13,360 nucleotides of DNA, taken from NCBI GenBank assembly GCA_020847775.1, contig JADLBI010000229.1, positions 1-13,360 on the forward strand, given 5' to 3'. Source of the stretch: Opitutaceae bacterium (GTDB taxonomy: Bacteria; Verrucomicrobiota; Verrucomicrobiia; Opitutales; Opitutaceae). The notes beneath the pieces were generated by a model. That model made no database searches and was not told the DNA's origin. It saw nothing but the letters and a program-made list of their open reading frames with translations. Shown one piece after another: positions 6,229 through 13,360 of this stretch. Position 1 is the first letter of the stretch; each line of letters begins with the position of its first letter. The position numbers and the translations under genes are program-made.

Positions 6229-7401
6229 TCATCGCGCATCGAACAACAGTCCGCCGCGCGCCGGCGGAAACCCCGCGCCAACCAGCATGGCGCAATCCAC
6301 GTCTGCCTCGCCGTGCACCACGCCCTCGGCCACGCAACGCCGCGCCTCCGCCACCATCACCTGCATCAACCGCCGCGCGATTTCGTCCGCTGCCAAATCG
6401 CAGGCCGGACAGTCGGCCGTCACCGCCGGGTTCGGCGCGGCCTCGCGGCCCGCGTAAACATAAAACCCCCCGCTGGCGCCGTTCTTGCGACCCTTGAGCC
6501 CGGCCGCCAGCAAGCGGCCGCAAACCGCGGTGCGCGCAAACCGGTCCGGAAAATAATGCGCCATCTCGCCGAAAATAAAATCCGTCACATCCAAGCCGAC
6601 TTCGTCGATCAGGCGCATCGGTCCCATCGGCCAGCCCCAGGCCTGCATGGCCGCGTCCAGGGCTCCGGTTGGCACGCCTTCCCCCCACAGTCGGCACGCG
6701 GCGTTGAGGTAGAAAAACAGCACGCGCGTCACCACAAATCCCGGCGCCGAACGGCAGATCACCGGCGTCTTGCGCAACCGATGCGCGAATGCCAGCGCCG
6801 CCTCGGCCGCCGGGCGCGATGTGGCGCGGCCGACGATCAGCTCCACCAACGGCATGCGATTGACGGGGTTGAAAAAATGCAGTCCTACCAGCCGGGATGC
6901 TTCGGGTCGGCCAGCGGCAATCTCCTCCAATGGCAGCGCCGAGGTGTTGGTGGCCAGCAGCGCGTCCTCCCGCGCCACGCGGGACAGTTCGTCCAACAAG
7001 GCCCGCTTCGCCGCGACGTTTTCGATGATCGCCTCAATGACCAGATCACACCCGTCGAACCCATCCCAGCCAGTCGTCGTTCGCAGTCGGGCAAATCCGG
7101 CGTCCGCCTCCGCGGCGGCCAACTGGCCCCGCCGCACCGCGCCGTCGAACAGCCCGCGCACCACTTCGGCGCCGCGCGCCAACACCGCATCGTTCACGTC
7201 GCGCAGCACCACGTCGCAGCCACAGGCGGCGCACCATTGCGCGATGCCCGAACCCATCACGCCCGCGCCGATCACGCCCACGCGGCGAATCGGTTGCGGT
7301 GAAAAATCCGCCTCGGGCAACGCCCAGCCATCCAGCGTGCGCGCGCGGGCGGCGGCCTGCAAACGCGCGGCATAGGCTTCGGGGTGTTCGATGGCTTCCA
7401 T
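6229..7401 (-). CDS. 3-hydroxyacyl-CoA dehydrogenase (FadB-like C-terminal half, no hydratase domain)
   Basis: NAD-dependent oxidation of 3-hydroxyacyl-CoA to 3-ketoacyl-CoA in beta-oxidation, or a related hydroxyacyl substrate. The 390-residue product has the nucleotide-binding loop GAGVMGSGIAQ (45-55), NTSALPL (152-158), GLHFFNPVNRMPLVELI (173-189, with His175 and Glu187 of the catalytic dyad), GWPMGPMRLIDEVGLDV (256-272), and a second 3HCDH C-terminal unit (about 340-386, ending GFPPARGG). This matches the dehydrogenase half of FadB/FadJ, but the N-terminal enoyl-CoA hydratase half is absent. The usual Asn in PGFxVNR is Thr225 here (PGFVVTR), a notable change near the active site. ATG 7401 is chosen because the protein body begins soon after it; upstream sequence belongs to the divergent gene. 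No thiolase or hydratase gene is in the window. Confidence 0.92.
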   Translation of the reverse strand: MEAIEHPEAYAARLQAAARARTLDGWALPEADFSPQPIRRVGVIGAGVMGSGIAQWCAACGCDVVLRDVNDAVLARGAEVVRGLFDGAVRRGQLAAAEADAGFARLRTTTGWDGFDGCDLVIEAIIENVAAKRALLDELSRVAREDALLATNTSALPLEEIAAGRPEASRLVGLHFFNPVNRMPLVELIVGRATSRPAAEAALAFAHRLRKTPVICRSAPGFVVTRVLFFYLNAACRLWGEGVPTGALDAAMQAWGWPMGPMRLIDEVGLDVTDFIFGEMAHYFPDRFARTAVCGRLLAAGLKGRKNGASGGFYVYAGREAAPNPAVTADCPACDLAADEIARRLMQVMVAEARRCVAEGVVHGEADVDCAMLVGAGFPPARGGLLFDAR

Positions 7402-7434
7402 GGGGCTCAGTCGGTTTTCCGCATTGCGCGGGAT

Positions 7435-7440
7435 AAGGGA
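7435..7440 (+). promoter_or_regulatory. Ribosome binding site that selects a GTG start for the TPR membrane protein
   Basis: AAGGGA lies 9 bases before GTG 7450 and 18 bases before ATG 7459. The spacing favours the GTG. The divergent dehydrogenase starts at 7401, so only 48 bases separate the two starts, and the promoters must overlap each other or the genes. Confidence 0.55.
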
Positions 7441-7449
7441 AGCGCAAAC

Positions 7450-9282
7450 GTGACCGCGATGCCGCGTTCCGTCGATTCCCCCATCCCCGCCACCCGTCAC
7501 CCGGTGTGGCCGTGGCTGGGCTGGCTCGCCCTGCTGGCGGTGGCGTTGACGGTTTATTGGCCGGCGCTGCACGGCGCGATGCTGTGGGACGACGACGCCC
7601 ACATGACGCGGCCGGAGCTGCGTGGCTGGTTCGGCCTCGCACGCATCTGGTTCGAGCCCGGCGCCACGCAGCAATACTATCCGGTCATGCACAGCGCGTT
7701 TTGGCTGCAACACCGGCTGTGGGGCGACGGCACCACGGGATATCACGTGGTCAGCCTGCTACTGCATCTCGGTTCCGCGGGGTTGATCGCGGTGGTGATG
7801 CGCCGTCTGCGACTCGCCGGCGCGGGGTTCGCGGCCGCGCTCTTCGCGCTGCATCCCGTCAGTGTTGAATCAGTCGCGTGGATCTCCGAGCTCAAGAATA
7901 CGCTCTCCACGTTTTTCTACCTGCTCGCGCTACTCGCCTGGCTGCGGTTCGACGCCCGCGGCTCTGATGATGCCGCGCCGCGCAATCCGTGGCGGTGGTA
8001 TGCGCTCGCCGCGCTTTGCTTTGTGGCCGCGGCGCTGACCAAGACCGTCACGGTCACCTTGCCCGCCGCGTTGCTGGTCATCGTCTGGTGGCGGCGCGGC
8101 GTGGTGCGGTGGCGCGAAGTCGCGCCACTACTGCCGTGGTTCGCGTTTGCCGTCGCGGCCGGGCTCACCACCGCTTGGGTGGAGCGTCACCTCGTCGGAG
8201 CCACAGGCGCGGCCTTCAATTTGGACTTGCTCGACCGCGCGCAACTGGCCGGTCGCATCGCGTGGTTTTATCTCGGCAAGCTGCTTTGGCCCGCCGACCT
8301 CGTGTTCATCTATCCGCGCTGGGATGCCACCGCCATCGGCTGGTTGCCGTTATTGGCGGCGCTGGCCACACTCGCGCTGCTCTGGGCTATGCGCCGCCAC
8401 TGTCGCGGTCCACTGGCCGCCGCGCTTTTGTTTGGCGGCACGCTGTTCCCCGCGCTGGGTTTTTTCGACGTCTATCCGTTCCAATACTCCTACGTCGCCG
8501 ATCACTTCCAATACCTCGCCAGCATCGCCATCTACATCGCGGCCGCGAGCGGACTGGCTGCGGCCTTCCGCCGGCTCAAGCCGCCGGTGCCGCGCCCGCG
8601 CGAGGAACTCGCCGCCGGGCTGCTGCTCCTCCTCGGCTTTCTCAGCTGGCAGCAGGCGCGCCACTACCGCGACAACTTCGCGCTCTACCGGGCCACGCTC
8701 GACCAAAATCCCGCCTGCTGGATGGCCGCCTACAACCTCGGGCTCGAGCACGCCAACCACGGCGAATATGCCGCCGCCGCGCCACTTTACCGCGAAGCAC
8801 TCCGGCTCAAGCCCGATTACGCCGAAGTGCATTCCAACCTCGGGCTCGCGCTACTCAACCTCGGCGCGCCGCCGCGCGAGGCCTTGGTTGAGTTCGAGGC
8901 CGCGTTGCGCCTCAAGCCCGCGCTATGGCAGACGCGCGCCAATCTCGCCAACGTGCTGCTCTCCACGCCCGGCCGCGAGCACGAGGCCCTGCCCCACTAT
9001 TGGCGCGCGGTCATCGACCAGCCCGCGGTCGGCTGGTTGCGCTTGAACCTCGGCTACGCCCTGCAAGCCGACCCTGCGCGCCGCACCGCCGCGCTACGCC
9101 AATTCCAAATCGCGCGGGCATTGCAGCCCGATTATTGGGAGGCTGAATACAGCATCGCCCACGTGTTGCTCGCCTGGCCCGGCCGCGAACGCGAAGCCAT
9201 CCCGCACCTCGAGGCCGTGCGCCGGCTCAACCCTGATTTCGCGCCGGCGCGGCAATTGCTGGAACAACTGCGCGCGTGGTGA
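7450..9282 (+). CDS. Polytopic membrane protein with C-terminal TPR repeats, GT-C/TMTC-like
   Basis: Probable membrane glycosyltransferase-like protein (TMTC or O-mannosyltransferase-like layout); donor and acceptor are unknown. The first helix (about 20-38) is followed by an acidic loop with DDD at 47-49 (MLWDDDAHM), the place where GT-C enzymes carry their catalytic acidic motif. H135PVSVESVAWISELKN is the family's second conserved loop. About 11 membrane segments run to residue 400. From residue 423 to about 605 there are roughly five TPR units (for example AYNLGLEHANHGEYAAAAPL, EVHSNLGLALLNLG, YWEAEYSIAHVLL), predicted to lie outside the membrane. The total is 610 residues from GTG 7450, chosen for its Shine-Dalgarno; ATG 7459 is three codons further in. 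It is a single gene, divergent from the dehydrogenase and convergent with the RluA-like gene, 8 bases between stops. The fold is likely; enzymatic activity is inference. Confidence 0.85.
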   Translation: MTAMPRSVDSPIPATRHPVWPWLGWLALLAVALTVYWPALHGAMLWDDDAHMTRPELRGWFGLARIWFEPGATQQYYPVMHSAFWLQHRLWGDGTTGYHVVSLLLHLGSAGLIAVVMRRLRLAGAGFAAALFALHPVSVESVAWISELKNTLSTFFYLLALLAWLRFDARGSDDAAPRNPWRWYALAALCFVAAALTKTVTVTLPAALLVIVWWRRGVVRWREVAPLLPWFAFAVAAGLTTAWVERHLVGATGAAFNLDLLDRAQLAGRIAWFYLGKLLWPADLVFIYPRWDATAIGWLPLLAALATLALLWAMRRHCRGPLAAALLFGGTLFPALGFFDVYPFQYSYVADHFQYLASIAIYIAAASGLAAAFRRLKPPVPRPREELAAGLLLLLGFLSWQQARHYRDNFALYRATLDQNPACWMAAYNLGLEHANHGEYAAAAPLYREALRLKPDYAEVHSNLGLALLNLGAPPREALVEFEAALRLKPALWQTRANLANVLLSTPGREHEALPHYWRAVIDQPAVGWLRLNLGYALQADPARRTAALRQFQIARALQPDYWEAEYSIAHVLLAWPGREREAIPHLEAVRRLNPDFAPARQLLEQLRAW

Positions 9283-9290
9283 GGCGCGCC

Positions 9291-10073
9291 TCACCGCCGC
9301 GCGGGCCGCGCAAACTTGCGCAGGTTTTTCAACGCGATGGCAAACTGCTCCGGCAACGACGCGGCCAATGCCACAGCGGCGCGCGTGCGCGGATGCGCGA
9401 GCGTCAGTCCACTCGCATGCAACGCCAGTTGCCGAATCAGTGGCCTCTCCGCCGCGCCGCCCTTGTAGCCGCGCTTCAATGCGGATAAGAGCAGCGGCGC
9501 GTCCGGCAGGCCGTAGAGCGCGTCGTTCAATACCGGCAGCCCCACGGCCGCCAGATGCACACGCAACTGGTGCCGCCGGTTCGACTCGGGCTCGCAGCGC
9601 AGCAACGCATGCGCGCCGAAGTTTTCTTCCACCGTGAACGCCGTGCGCGCGGGCTGGCCGCCGTGGCGGCGGAACGCCTGCATCACGCCCGGTCGCGCCA
9701 CCTCCTGCCCGATCCACCAATCCATCGCAAACGCGTCGGGCACCCGCCGCGCCCCGTCGCGCGGCCAAAACTCCGCCCCCGCGCCATCCGCGCGCACGAT
9801 GACCAACGCGTGCCAGACCTGCCGCACCGTCTTCGCCTGGAATTGCCCGCTCAGAAAATCCTGCGCCGGCTTGTCCTTGGCGAACACCCCCAAGCCGCTG
9901 GCCCCGGCCTCAGGCCGGTGGACGTTGGTGACGGCCGCGCCGTGCCGCGCGCGCACCGATTCGAGCAAGGTCTCGCCCGGCGCCGCGCCCGGTTCGGCGA
10001 CGACGGCCAGCCCCGCCGGTTTGTCCAGCACGAGCAGAGCCTCATCCTCGAAAACAACCGGCCACGGTGACAT
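9291..10073 (-). CDS. RluA-family pseudouridine synthase-like protein with Glu at the catalytic Asp position
   Basis: The fold is that of RluA-type RNA pseudouridine synthases, which isomerise uridine in rRNA or tRNA. The 260-residue product has LLVLDKPAGLAVVAE (13-27), FAKDKPAQDFLSGQF (64-78) and RRHQLRVHLAAVGLPVLND (166-184), all at the usual family places. The catalytic motif is normally HRLDxxTSG. Here it reads HRPEAGASG (52-60), so Glu55 stands where the essential Asp is expected, and Leu is Pro. The codons are CAC CGG CCT GAG, so this is not a reading error in translation. There is no S4 domain at the N-terminus. ATG 10073 is preferred; the frame continues to 10160 without conserved sequence. 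The GH3 gene starts 149 bases away in divergent orientation. It may be an inactive relative that binds RNA, or an enzyme with altered chemistry. Confidence 0.85.
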   Translation of the reverse strand: MSPWPVVFEDEALLVLDKPAGLAVVAEPGAAPGETLLESVRARHGAAVTNVHRPEAGASGLGVFAKDKPAQDFLSGQFQAKTVRQVWHALVIVRADGAGAEFWPRDGARRVPDAFAMDWWIGQEVARPGVMQAFRRHGGQPARTAFTVEENFGAHALLRCEPESNRRHQLRVHLAAVGLPVLNDALYGLPDAPLLLSALKRGYKGGAAERPLIRQLALHASGLTLAHPRTRAAVALAASLPEQFAIALKNLRKFARPARR

Positions 10074-10222
10074 GCAGCCACTGGAGAACGGCAAAGCGGC
10101 GACGATGTCACGCCCATGTTTCACGCGCCGTCCGGCTAAAATCCCGTAAGCTTGGCGCAACGGCGGAAATACGCTTGCGGGTGGGCGCGCGCCGGGCTGG
10201 CTTGACCGCGAACCCCCGCGGC

Positions 10223-11809
10223 ATGCCGAACCTGCAAAAAAGTCTTCTCACGTTTGGCGCCGGGTTGATGTCGGCTTGGGTGGAGTTGCGGTTGAAACGC
10301 TCCGCCATCGCCGGCCAGGAACGCGCGTTGCGCTGGCTACTGCGCCACCTCGCGCTCACCGAGCAAGGCCGCGCCTGCGGGCTGACCGCGCGCACCACCG
10401 CCACGGAATTCGCGCGCGCCGCGCCGCCGCGCGCCTACGAAAGTTTGAAGCCGCAACTCGCGCGCATGCAGCGCGGCGAGGCCGACGTGCTTTGGCCGGG
10501 TGAATGCGCCTGTTACGCCGCCACCGCCGGCACCACCACCGGCCGGCCCAAACATCTGCCGGTAACCCCCGCCATGCTCGCGCATTTTCGCCGCGCCGGG
10601 TGCGACGCGCTTTTTTACTACACGCAGCGCATCGGCCACGCGGGCATCTTCCAAGGCCGCCAACTTTACCTCAGCGGCTCCACCGCGCTGAAGCCAATTC
10701 GCGGCGTCGAACCCTTTCAGGCCTGGACCGGCCACCTCGCCGGCATCCTCGCCAACCACCTGTCGCCCTGGGCCCAAAAACACCTTTACGAACCCCAAGC
10801 CGATCTCGCCAACTTGACCGACTGGCCGGCGCGGCTGCGTGCCATCGCCAAACACACGCAGCACCGCGACATCTCGCTGCTGGCGGGTTGCCCCGACTGG
10901 CTGCTCAACTTCGCCATCGTCCTGCGCCAGCACGCCAAGCGCGGCCCCGCCACTCCCCTTAATCTGCAGGCCGTGTGGCCCAACCTCGAATGCATCCTGC
11001 ACGGCGGCGCGCCCGTCGGCCCGTTTCTGGATGACCTGCGCGCGGCCGCCGGCCCCACCGTGAATTTCCACGAGGTTTATTCCGCCGCCGAGGGCGTCTT
11101 CGCCGCGCAAGACGCCGACAGCGCGCTCGGCCTGCGACTCATCGCCGACGCCGGCGTGTATTATGAATTTATCCCCCTGGCCGATTTCGACGAAACCCGG
11201 CTCGACCAACTCGGCGCCAAAGCCGTGCCTCTCGCCGGCGTAAAACCCGGCGTGAATTACGTGATGCTGGTGACCACGCCAGCAGGCTTGTGCCGCCACC
11301 TCGTCGGCGATGTCGTGCGCTTCGTCGGCACACAGCCCCCGCGCCTGCTCTGTGTCGGCCGCACCAATCTGCGCCTGAACGCCCGCGGCGAGGACGTTTC
11401 CGAAAAAAACGTCACCGACGCCCTGCTCAAGGTGTGTCACGATCAGCGCTGGCGCATCGTCGATTTTCACGTCGCGCCAATGTCCACCAGCACGCTAACC
11501 GGCCCGCAACGCGGCCGCCACGAATGGTGGATCGAGCTGCGCCCCGGCACGGTCGCGACGCCGACCGGGCCCGCGCTCGAAACCGCGCTCGACGCCGAAC
11601 TGCAACGTCTCAACGACGACTACGCGGCCCGGCGCAAAATCGGCGAACTCGACGCCCCGCTCGTGCGTCTGGTCATGCCCGGCATCTTCGAGCAATGGTT
11701 GCGCGCCCAAGGCAAACTAGACGGCCAATACAAAATGCCGCGCTGCCGCGGCGACCGCGCCATCGCCGACGCCCTCGCGCAAATCGCCCGCTTCACCACG
11801 CAAACTTGA
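10223..11809 (+). CDS. GH3-family acyl-adenylate/amide synthetase
   Basis: Member of the ANL-type GH3 family, whose plant members join amino acids to auxin or jasmonate through an acyl-adenylate; bacterial substrates are mostly unknown. The 528-residue product has the ATP-binding motifs in order: ATAGTTTGRPK (100-110), YSAAEG (286-291, for YxxSE) and HLVGDVVRF (359-367, for YRxGD). The C-terminal domain has GKLDGQYKMPR (497-507) with a lysine in the expected place. ATG 10223 is chosen because the conserved N-terminal helix begins there; the frame is open to GTG 10067 but that part overlaps the divergent RluA-like gene. It has no clear Shine-Dalgarno and no operon partner. It converges on the EamA permease with 29 bases between stops. 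Family membership is firm; the substrate is unknown. Confidence 0.92.
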   Translation: MPNLQKSLLTFGAGLMSAWVELRLKRSAIAGQERALRWLLRHLALTEQGRACGLTARTTATEFARAAPPRAYESLKPQLARMQRGEADVLWPGECACYAATAGTTTGRPKHLPVTPAMLAHFRRAGCDALFYYTQRIGHAGIFQGRQLYLSGSTALKPIRGVEPFQAWTGHLAGILANHLSPWAQKHLYEPQADLANLTDWPARLRAIAKHTQHRDISLLAGCPDWLLNFAIVLRQHAKRGPATPLNLQAVWPNLECILHGGAPVGPFLDDLRAAAGPTVNFHEVYSAAEGVFAAQDADSALGLRLIADAGVYYEFIPLADFDETRLDQLGAKAVPLAGVKPGVNYVMLVTTPAGLCRHLVGDVVRFVGTQPPRLLCVGRTNLRLNARGEDVSEKNVTDALLKVCHDQRWRIVDFHVAPMSTSTLTGPQRGRHEWWIELRPGTVATPTGPALETALDAELQRLNDDYAARRKIGELDAPLVRLVMPGIFEQWLRAQGKLDGQYKMPRCRGDRAIADALAQIARFTTQT

Positions 11810-11838
11810 GCCAATGGCGCCCCCGCCCCCGGCTCGGT

Positions 11839-12723
11839 TCATCGCAACACCAGCACAATCGCGGCGAGCATGGCCGCCGCGCCGGCCAAACGCGCCAACA
11901 GCACCGCCCGGCCCGCGTGCCGCTCCGTGTTGGCGAACCAATGCCCGGCCAGCCAGATCACCACCACGCTCACCAGCCCGCGCCAGCTGTAAACAATGTT
12001 GACCACCGTGGCGTTGCCCCAGATCCCGATCGCGACCACGATGCCGCAGTTGGTCACGGCGTTGAGGCCCGCCCCGGGCAACACCCAGCGCCACGCCGGC
12101 CGCGGGATGCCGCCCAAGCCGCCGCGCGCAAACCGCAGCAGCGCGAATGAGAATAACCCCATCCACAAGAACATCGGCGGCACGAAGTTCACCCCGCCCC
12201 ACGCCGGCGCCCAGCGCTGGATCAACACATCGTCCAATCCGTAAACCACCGCGCTCGCCATGGTCAGCAACACCGTTTCGCGCACGCGCCGATGCGTCGC
12301 TTGTCCGCCCACGTTGAGCAGACCGATGGCCGATGTGCTCAACGCCGCGCCGATCCACCACCGCAGCGGCACCTCCTGCGTGAGCAGCAAACTGCTGAAC
12401 AGCGCCACCAAAATCACCTTCACGCCCATCACCGGCGTGGTCACCGACACATCGCCCCGCGTGATCGCCAAAAAAATCAAAATCTGCCCGGCGAGAAACA
12501 GTAGCCCGCACACTGCCGGCTGCCAGTAGAGCGACCACGCCACCGGCGCCCAGCCCGCGTGCAGCCACCACGGTAAAAACACCAGCGCGCTCGCCCAGTT
12601 GGCCAGCACGGTCGTGCGCCACACGCCCACGCCCAGCTCGTTGGCCCGCTTCAGGCACAACATGCCCAACACATAGGTGACGCCGCAAGCCAGCGGGATG
12701 AGCAGATAAGGCGGAAAGGTCAT
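11839..12723 (-). CDS. EamA/DMT-superfamily permease
   Basis: Inner-membrane transporter of the drug/metabolite superfamily, probably exporting or importing a small metabolite; the substrate cannot be told from sequence. The 294-residue product has about ten hydrophobic helices in two halves. The first half ends in the typical EamA run: TRGDVSVTTPVMGVKVILVA (88-107), a SLLLTQEVPLRWWIGAAL helix pair (111-128) and SAIGLLNVGG (131-140). A basic loop HRRVRE (144-149) separates the halves. ATG 12723 is preferred because TFPPYLLIPLACG starts the first helix; ATG 12774 would add a Cys-containing 17-residue extension. It is divergent from the hsdR-like gene, with 119 bases between starts. Confidence 0.88.
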   Translation of the reverse strand: MTFPPYLLIPLACGVTYVLGMLCLKRANELGVGVWRTTVLANWASALVFLPWWLHAGWAPVAWSLYWQPAVCGLLFLAGQILIFLAITRGDVSVTTPVMGVKVILVALFSSLLLTQEVPLRWWIGAALSTSAIGLLNVGGQATHRRVRETVLLTMASAVVYGLDDVLIQRWAPAWGGVNFVPPMFLWMGLFSFALLRFARGGLGGIPRPAWRWVLPGAGLNAVTNCGIVVAIGIWGNATVVNIVYSWRGLVSVVVIWLAGHWFANTERHAGRAVLLARLAGAAAMLAAIVLVLR

Positions 12724-12842
12724 GGAAGCCCGCAACGCTTGCGGTTCCCCGTCACAACACAACCTCGCCTTCATCTCGGATTTTCCCTCGCCCAATGACC
12801 TGCGGATCATAAAAATTTTCTTCGTCGGTCCTCGATTCCTTA

Positions 12843-13360
12843 ATGCCGTCCCCCAACCAAAACCCCGAACAAATCGCCCGCGACGCCATCGATGCGCAAC
12901 TGCGGGCGTCAGGCTGGGCCGTGCAATCCAAGGATCAGTGGAACCATCACGCCGGCCAGGGCCAGGCCGTCCGCGAATACACCACCGACACCGGCCCGGC
13001 CGACTACGTCCTCTTCGTGGACGGCCAGCCCGTCGGTGTCATCGAGGCCAAGAAGGAGACTCTCGGCCACACCATCACCACGGTCGAGGAACAGACCGCG
13101 GACTACTCCGCGGCCAAACTGAAGTGGGTCCAGTCCACCGGCCGCCCGTTGCCCTTCCTCTACGAGGCCACCGGCGTCCTCACCCGCTTCACCGACCAGC
13201 GCGACCCCAAGCCCCGCTCGCGCGAGGTCTTCACGTTCCATCGCCCGGAAACCCTCCGCGAATTCCTCGCCACCGGCCGCGCCCTCCGCGACCGCCTCCA
13301 GGATCTGCCCGCCCTCGATCCCGCCGGCCTGCGCGACTGCCAGATCGAGGCCATCACCCA
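12843..13360 (+). CDS. hsdR: Type I restriction enzyme HsdR subunit, N-terminal part (cut by window end)
   Basis: Start of the endonuclease/translocase subunit of a type I restriction-modification system. The 172 codons present begin NPEQIARDAIDAQL, followed by the PD-(D/E)xK nuclease core: Asp54 (PADYVLF) and Glu68-Ala-Lys70 (VIEAKKE). LRDCQIEAI at the end looks like the Q-motif that opens the helicase domain. The frame has no stop before position 13360, so the gene continues outside the window; a full subunit would be about 800-1000 residues. Base composition is like the neighbours, so it gives no direct sign of recent transfer. There is no strong Shine-Dalgarno before ATG 12843. Modification (hsdM) and specificity (hsdS) genes, if any, must lie to the right. 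The same N-terminal domain also occurs in stand-alone helicase-nuclease proteins. Confidence 0.85.
   Translation, partial: MPSPNQNPEQIARDAIDAQLRASGWAVQSKDQWNHHAGQGQAVREYTTDTGPADYVLFVDGQPVGVIEAKKETLGHTITTVEEQTADYSAAKLKWVQSTGRPLPFLYEATGVLTRFTDQRDPKPRSREVFTFHRPETLREFLATGRALRDRLQDLPALDPAGLRDCQIEAIT

Noticed and set aside
7402..7746. N-terminal extension of the dehydrogenase to 7746
   Set aside because: It would overlap the divergent TPR membrane protein; the dehydrogenase body begins just after ATG 7401.
10337..11470. 377-codon open frame on the minus strand opposite the GH3 gene
   Set aside because: Typical antisense shadow of high-GC coding DNA; Gly/Ala/Val-rich, no recognisable domain, while the + strand has full GH3 motifs.
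12785..12813. Promoter for the hsdR-like gene around CATAAA (12808-12813)
   Set aside because: No acceptable -35 at the right distance; the A/T stretch alone is too weak.

Overview
The window looks like a chromosomal segment of a high-GC Verrucomicrobium, most likely of the Opitutaceae type. This is inferred from several signs: strong G/C preference at third codon positions, many starts without a clear Shine-Dalgarno, a membrane glycosyltransferase-like protein with TPR repeats, a bacterial GH3 protein, and GGTAGGG...CCCTACC palindromes between genes. No rRNA, tRNA, CRISPR array, transposase or phage gene is visible.

Left part (1-2549, + strand): a three-gene run. An ECF sigma factor (77-637) overlaps by 4 bp a membrane anti-sigma factor with a zinc-binding N-terminus and a HEAT-like C-terminus (634-1452). 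After a 59 bp gap comes an exported DUF4097 beta-repeat protein (1512-2549). The likely logic is an envelope-sensing switch: the membrane protein holds the sigma factor, and the exported protein is an accessory or target.

Non-coding stretch (2550-2951): about 400 bp that is more AT-rich than its surroundings. It holds a GC-rich hairpin followed by T runs (probable terminator), a ~155 bp imperfect palindrome with nested hairpins that resembles a non-autonomous mobile or REP-like element, and a third hairpin. A possible 26-residue hydrophobic peptide (2952-3032) overlaps the end of the next gene.

Middle part (3029-9282): a UMF1/Atg22-type MFS permease on the minus strand diverges from a membrane fatty acyl desaturase, followed on the + strand by a DUF2062 membrane protein. 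The intergenic space between permease and desaturase carries a small inverted repeat around a TATAAA box. Convergent to DUF2062 is a 3-hydroxyacyl-CoA dehydrogenase that matches only the C-terminal half of a FadB-type protein. Divergent from that is a polytopic protein with C-terminal TPRs. Desaturase and dehydrogenase give the region a fatty-acid flavour, but they are not in one operon.

Right part (9291-13360): an RluA-family protein whose catalytic Asp position is Glu (minus), a GH3 acyl-adenylating enzyme (+), an EamA/DMT permease (minus), and the first 172 codons of a type I restriction HsdR subunit (+) cut off by the window edge. Most genes here alternate strand and are probably single-gene units.

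No clearly new multi-gene defence or biosynthetic system can be shown from this sequence alone. The best leads are the palindromic element, the sigma/HEAT-anti-sigma/DUF4097 module with its heptad insertion, and two enzymes with substituted active-site residues.
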